Origin: Cacajao melanocephalus
Taxonomy: Eukaryota; Chordata; Mammalia; Primates; Pitheciidae
Assembly: GCA_963573385.1 (NCBI GenBank)
Contig: CAUYLG010026858.1
Coordinates: 1-64,000 of the forward strand
Reading direction: 5' to 3'
DNA: 64,000 bases
How positions within the stretch are numbered: position 1 is the stretch's first letter; each line of letters begins with the position of its first letter. The notes below the pieces were generated by a model. That model was not told where the DNA came from and ran no database searches. It saw only the letters and a program-made list of their open reading frames with translations. A program made the position numbers and the translations under genes. Shown one piece after another: positions 60,971 through 64,000 of the stretch.

Positions 60971-61080
60971 TGAATCATTTATGCTTAATCTATTGACCCT
61001 GCCAATACCATGGACAAGTTTAAGTCATTCATGATCAAGAATGAGTCATTTATGCTTGATCTATTGACCATGCCAATATC
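60971..61080 (+). repeat. Imperfect 39-bp direct repeat, period 71
   Basis: 60971-61009 and 61042-61080 share TCATTTATGCTT, ATCTATTGACC and TGCCAATA, with four base differences. Confidence 0.85.
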
Positions 61081-61084
61081 TCAC

Positions 61085-62125
61085 CAATACTATAGGCAGT
61101 TTTGTGAAATGAACTCTCAAAAACTGCTCATGGTATCTATTTTGAGGTAAAATGAGAAGAGGGCAAAGGGATATGAAGCAAGACACCAGAAATGTCTACT
61201 ACTGAGATGAAGACAATAAGGGTTATTCAGGAATTTAAAAGTAATTTAGCACAGCTGAGGCACTAGGTATGAGATGGAAATAAGTGTAGAAAGAGAGTTT
61301 TGAATGGCAGTCCAGTGAGATATGAAGGGACAGATAATTTGACCCAAAATATGACAGCAGAACTATAAATGGAAAGAGGGATTAAAAATAAAGCACTCAT
61401 AATTCTACTACATAATTTATCAATATTTACATATTGGTTATTTTTCTTCTAGCATGCTTCAATGTATTTATTTCTGGATTGGTCATAACACATTATAATT
61501 TATATACATATATGTGTGTGTGTATACACATATATAAAGTGATACTATAAGCAAATGTTATTTTATCCTTTGAAAACTCATTTCTAGTGTTTTCTTACTA
61601 TTTCTTAAAAAAATATCTATTTTTTATGGACAAGTAATCTTTATTTTTTATAAACATATATATGAAGGAAAATCATCTCATGTATAATTTTTTATTCTTT
61701 TAGAGTAAATTCCCCTAGAATAGTTTCCAGAAATAGAATTATGTCATTGAAGAAAATTGTTAATTTAAGGATACTAACATTTTCTTTTGTTTTCCCCAAA
61801 ATAATTGAAACAATTTGTAATTAAATCAGTAAAGGATGATGATGGTAATTATGACATGGATAATGAAAACGGTGACTGTAGCAATAATAATGTTGCATCT
61901 CTCCATCTAAGAGTCCCACAACCCCCTCCCAACATGATAAATCATACCTACTAGTTTTCATGGCCTTTTATAATCTGCTCTCACTGAATCTAGGATGATA
62001 TTATGAATCATTTATAACAAAAAAGCTCAGTCAACATGATGTTGTGTAGCTTTAATGACAAGGTTAAAGTATCCTTATAACTTATTCCTGGACCTTAGGT
62101 TACTTAACCTGTAGGAAGACAGCCT
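61085..62125. other. Unassigned AT-rich sequence
   Basis: Contains a short TA/TG tract at about 61500-61538. No gene or other repeat recognised. Confidence 0.5.
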
Positions 62126-62129
62126 CTAT

Positions 62130-62455
62130 TCGAGAAGTTCATCTATCCTGAGACTGTTATGTTGATATTGCAGGAAGTTCAAGATACTAGATGGACAGGT
62201 TAAATGAAGAAAGAGATGCCAGCCACTACTAAGCTATAACTGATATTGCAATTGAGATACAAGATGTGAATCTAAAAGAAATCATCTTGAACGTCTAGCC
62301 CCGTCCTCAAATAATTTCAGCTCGGGTGTCTCATGACTACAACCATACAAGAAACCCCAAGTAAGGAATGCCCCACTGAGCTCAGGCAGCACAGAAAACC
62401 AAGAAAGGTCAAAATAAATCATTGCTTTGAATCATTTGCGGTCTACACTAATATC
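62130..62455 (+). mobile_element. MLT1-like MaLR LTR, diverged
   Basis: AAATCATCTTGAACGTCTAG, TCTCATGACTACAACCATAC, CCCACTGAGCTCAGGCAGC and AAATAAATCATTGCTTTGAA follow the MLT1 3'-half order. The 5' boundary is approximate. Confidence 0.5.
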
Positions 62456-62774
62456 CAGAAAATAACAATCGTAAAACCAACAAAAATGTTCTGATGATTT
62501 AGTATATTCCAAATATGATAAGGACTTTGCAAACATTTACTTCTTCGATTTCCCAACAATCTATGGCATATATATCATAAATTTTATCTTTAATATATAA
62601 TAAATGTAAGTTCAGGAAGTCTTCGCAATTTGCTGAAGGACATAGAATTGGGCCTTGAATTCAAGTCAGTCTGTATCTAATTCTGCTTTTAATTCCTTCC
62701 CTATTAAAGTTTCAATAGCCATGTCCCTTAATAGAATTTATATTTTACAAGAATATGTGAATCCAAAAATTCGT

Positions 62775-62935
62775 GGGTGGTGGCTAGGCAAGGTGGTTCA
62801 TGCGTATAATCCAAACACTTTGGAAGGCCAAAGCAGGAAGATTGCTTAAGGCCAGGAGTTCGTGACCAGCCTGGGTAACATAACAAGAATGTTTCTCAAC
62901 AAAAAAAACTAAACTAAAATAATAAAAATTTATGG
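62775..62935 (+). mobile_element. Free left Alu monomer (FLAM-type)
   Basis: CTAGGCAAGGTGGTTCATGC, GAGTTCGTGACCAGCCTGGG and a single A-rich tail from about 62900. There is no right arm. Confidence 0.85.
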
Positions 62936-63079
62936 ATAGAAAGTACACTCTCATGTTTTTAGGTTTTATCTTTTTACTTTTAAAGTGGTACCATTTTCAG
63001 TCATGCAGAGCAGGAAATGAATTTGTGAACAAACAATAATGTCACTCACACATATTATGGAAGCAAGTATTTATATAAA

Positions 63080-63240
63080 TCATTCTAAATGTTTTCTATG
63101 TATCTCATCTAATTCTCCTAACACTCCTCCCATGGGAACTATTATCAGTCACATTTTACAAATAAGCATTTAAGACATAGAAAGATTTAACACCTAGCCC
63201 AGTTAGTAAGTGACAGAGTCAGCCTTTGAACACAGGAAAC
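63080..63240 (-). mobile_element. MIR, minus strand
   Basis: TCTCATCTAATTCTCCTAAC, CACATTTTACAAATAAGCAT, GTTAGTAAGTGACAGAGTCA and TTTGAACACAGG in inverted MIR order. Confidence 0.8.
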
Positions 63241-63369
63241 CTAGCTATAAAGAAGCTTTAACTTAAGTAGCATATACTGTGTTATGTAAAGGTATTGTAA
63301 TGCTAATATTTTTTTTAAATTCTGACTCTTTGAAAATCAATTGAAACTATCACCAAGTATTAGCATTAA

Positions 63370-63835
63370 TTTTTGATAATTCTTGTACTCACAGCAGCCA
63401 ACATATAGAAACAACCTAAATGTCTGTTGACATATGAATTTTTTTTAAATGTGATATATACATAGAGCAGAATATTGTTCAGTCATAAAAAAGGAAACCG
63501 TACCATATGCAGCACCATGAATGAACATGGAGGACATTATGCTAACTGAAATAAGCCAGTCACAGACTAAACAGATACTGCCCGATTCCAATCACAGGGG
63601 AAAACTAGTATTGTCAAATTCATAAAATTGACAGTAGAAAGATGGTTGCTAGCAGGTGGGCAGAGGGGAAGATGAGTTGTTGTTCAATGTATATAAAGTT
63701 TTAATTATGCAAGATGAATAAGTTCTAGTGTTCTGTTGTACAACCTTGTGCCTACAGTATTGTGGATGTAAAAATTTGTTAAAGAGGATACATTTCATGT
63801 TGTTTTCTTACCAGAGTAAAAAAAAAAAAAAAGAA
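63370..63835 (+). mobile_element. L1M (MB/MC-like) 3' end with poly(A)
   Basis: CAACCTAAATGTCTGTTGAC, GAATATTGTTCAGTCATAAA, GCAAGATGAATAAGTTCTAG and AAAATTTGTTAAAGAGGATA, ending in an A run at about 63816-63830. Sense orientation, 5' truncated. Confidence 0.85.
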
Positions 63836-64000
63836 ACAAACTAAGAAGAATGCATATAGTACTGAAGACTGTATGTCTGATAATTAAGAACATACTCAAT
63901 ACCACATAATTTACACAATAGAGACAAAAGGTGTTGGCAACAAAGCATATCTGTCAACTTGGCTTAAATTCTAATCACATCTTTAGAAGTCTTGAGAGAA

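Overview
This window is primate nuclear DNA, almost certainly human. The evidence is dimeric Alu elements with A-rich tails and target-site duplications, THE1/MST-type MaLR LTRs, L1P-like LINE pieces, older L1M, L2, MIR, MER5 and Tigger relics, and (TG)n, (TA)n and GATA microsatellites in AT-rich sequence. I found no protein-coding exon set, tRNA, rRNA, snRNA or CRISPR array. The longest open frames (up to about 180 codons) lie in L1 ORF2 relics, Alus and LTRs, or in low-complexity DNA. The window reads as intergenic or deep intronic sequence shaped by layered retrotransposition.

Layout. 1-15 kb: an ERV LTR end at the left edge, a MaLR LTR with a perfect 5-bp target duplication (1577-2001), an Alu with a 13-bp duplication, a GC-rich ERV LTR with a duplicated U3 block (about 3511-4133), MER5/MIR relics, a minus-strand THE1/MST LTR with a perfect 5-bp duplication (8000-8362), Alus, and a puzzling GC-richer decayed island (about 13544-14960). 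15-20 kb: a 5'-truncated minus-strand L1 whose ORF2 relic keeps the reverse-transcriptase FADD motif, then an older L1M fragment. 20-31 kb: mostly unassigned AT-rich DNA with L1M pieces. One of these holds a perfect 27-bp-arm hairpin and a mosaic tetranucleotide array with a 106-bp duplication. 31-39 kb: a 5'-inverted (twin-primed) L1, then a nested stack: an old minus-strand L1M split by an ERV LTR and by a MaLR-like LTR that is itself split by a younger plus-strand L1. 41-47 kb: a second long minus-strand L1M split by an Alu and by an inverted L1 patch. 47-64 kb: a THE1/MST LTR with some internal sequence, about 6 kb of unassigned AT-rich DNA, two minus-strand Alus, MIRs, a Tigger relic, LTR-like pieces, an MLT1-like LTR, an Alu monomer and an L1M 3' end.

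Nothing here amounts to a new biological system. The most interesting signals are small local rearrangements inside otherwise recognisable repeats: perfect hairpins, short perfect tandem duplications and inversion junctions. Family names come from remembered consensus patterns, not a database search, so subfamily labels are tentative and most repeat edges are accurate to tens of bases.
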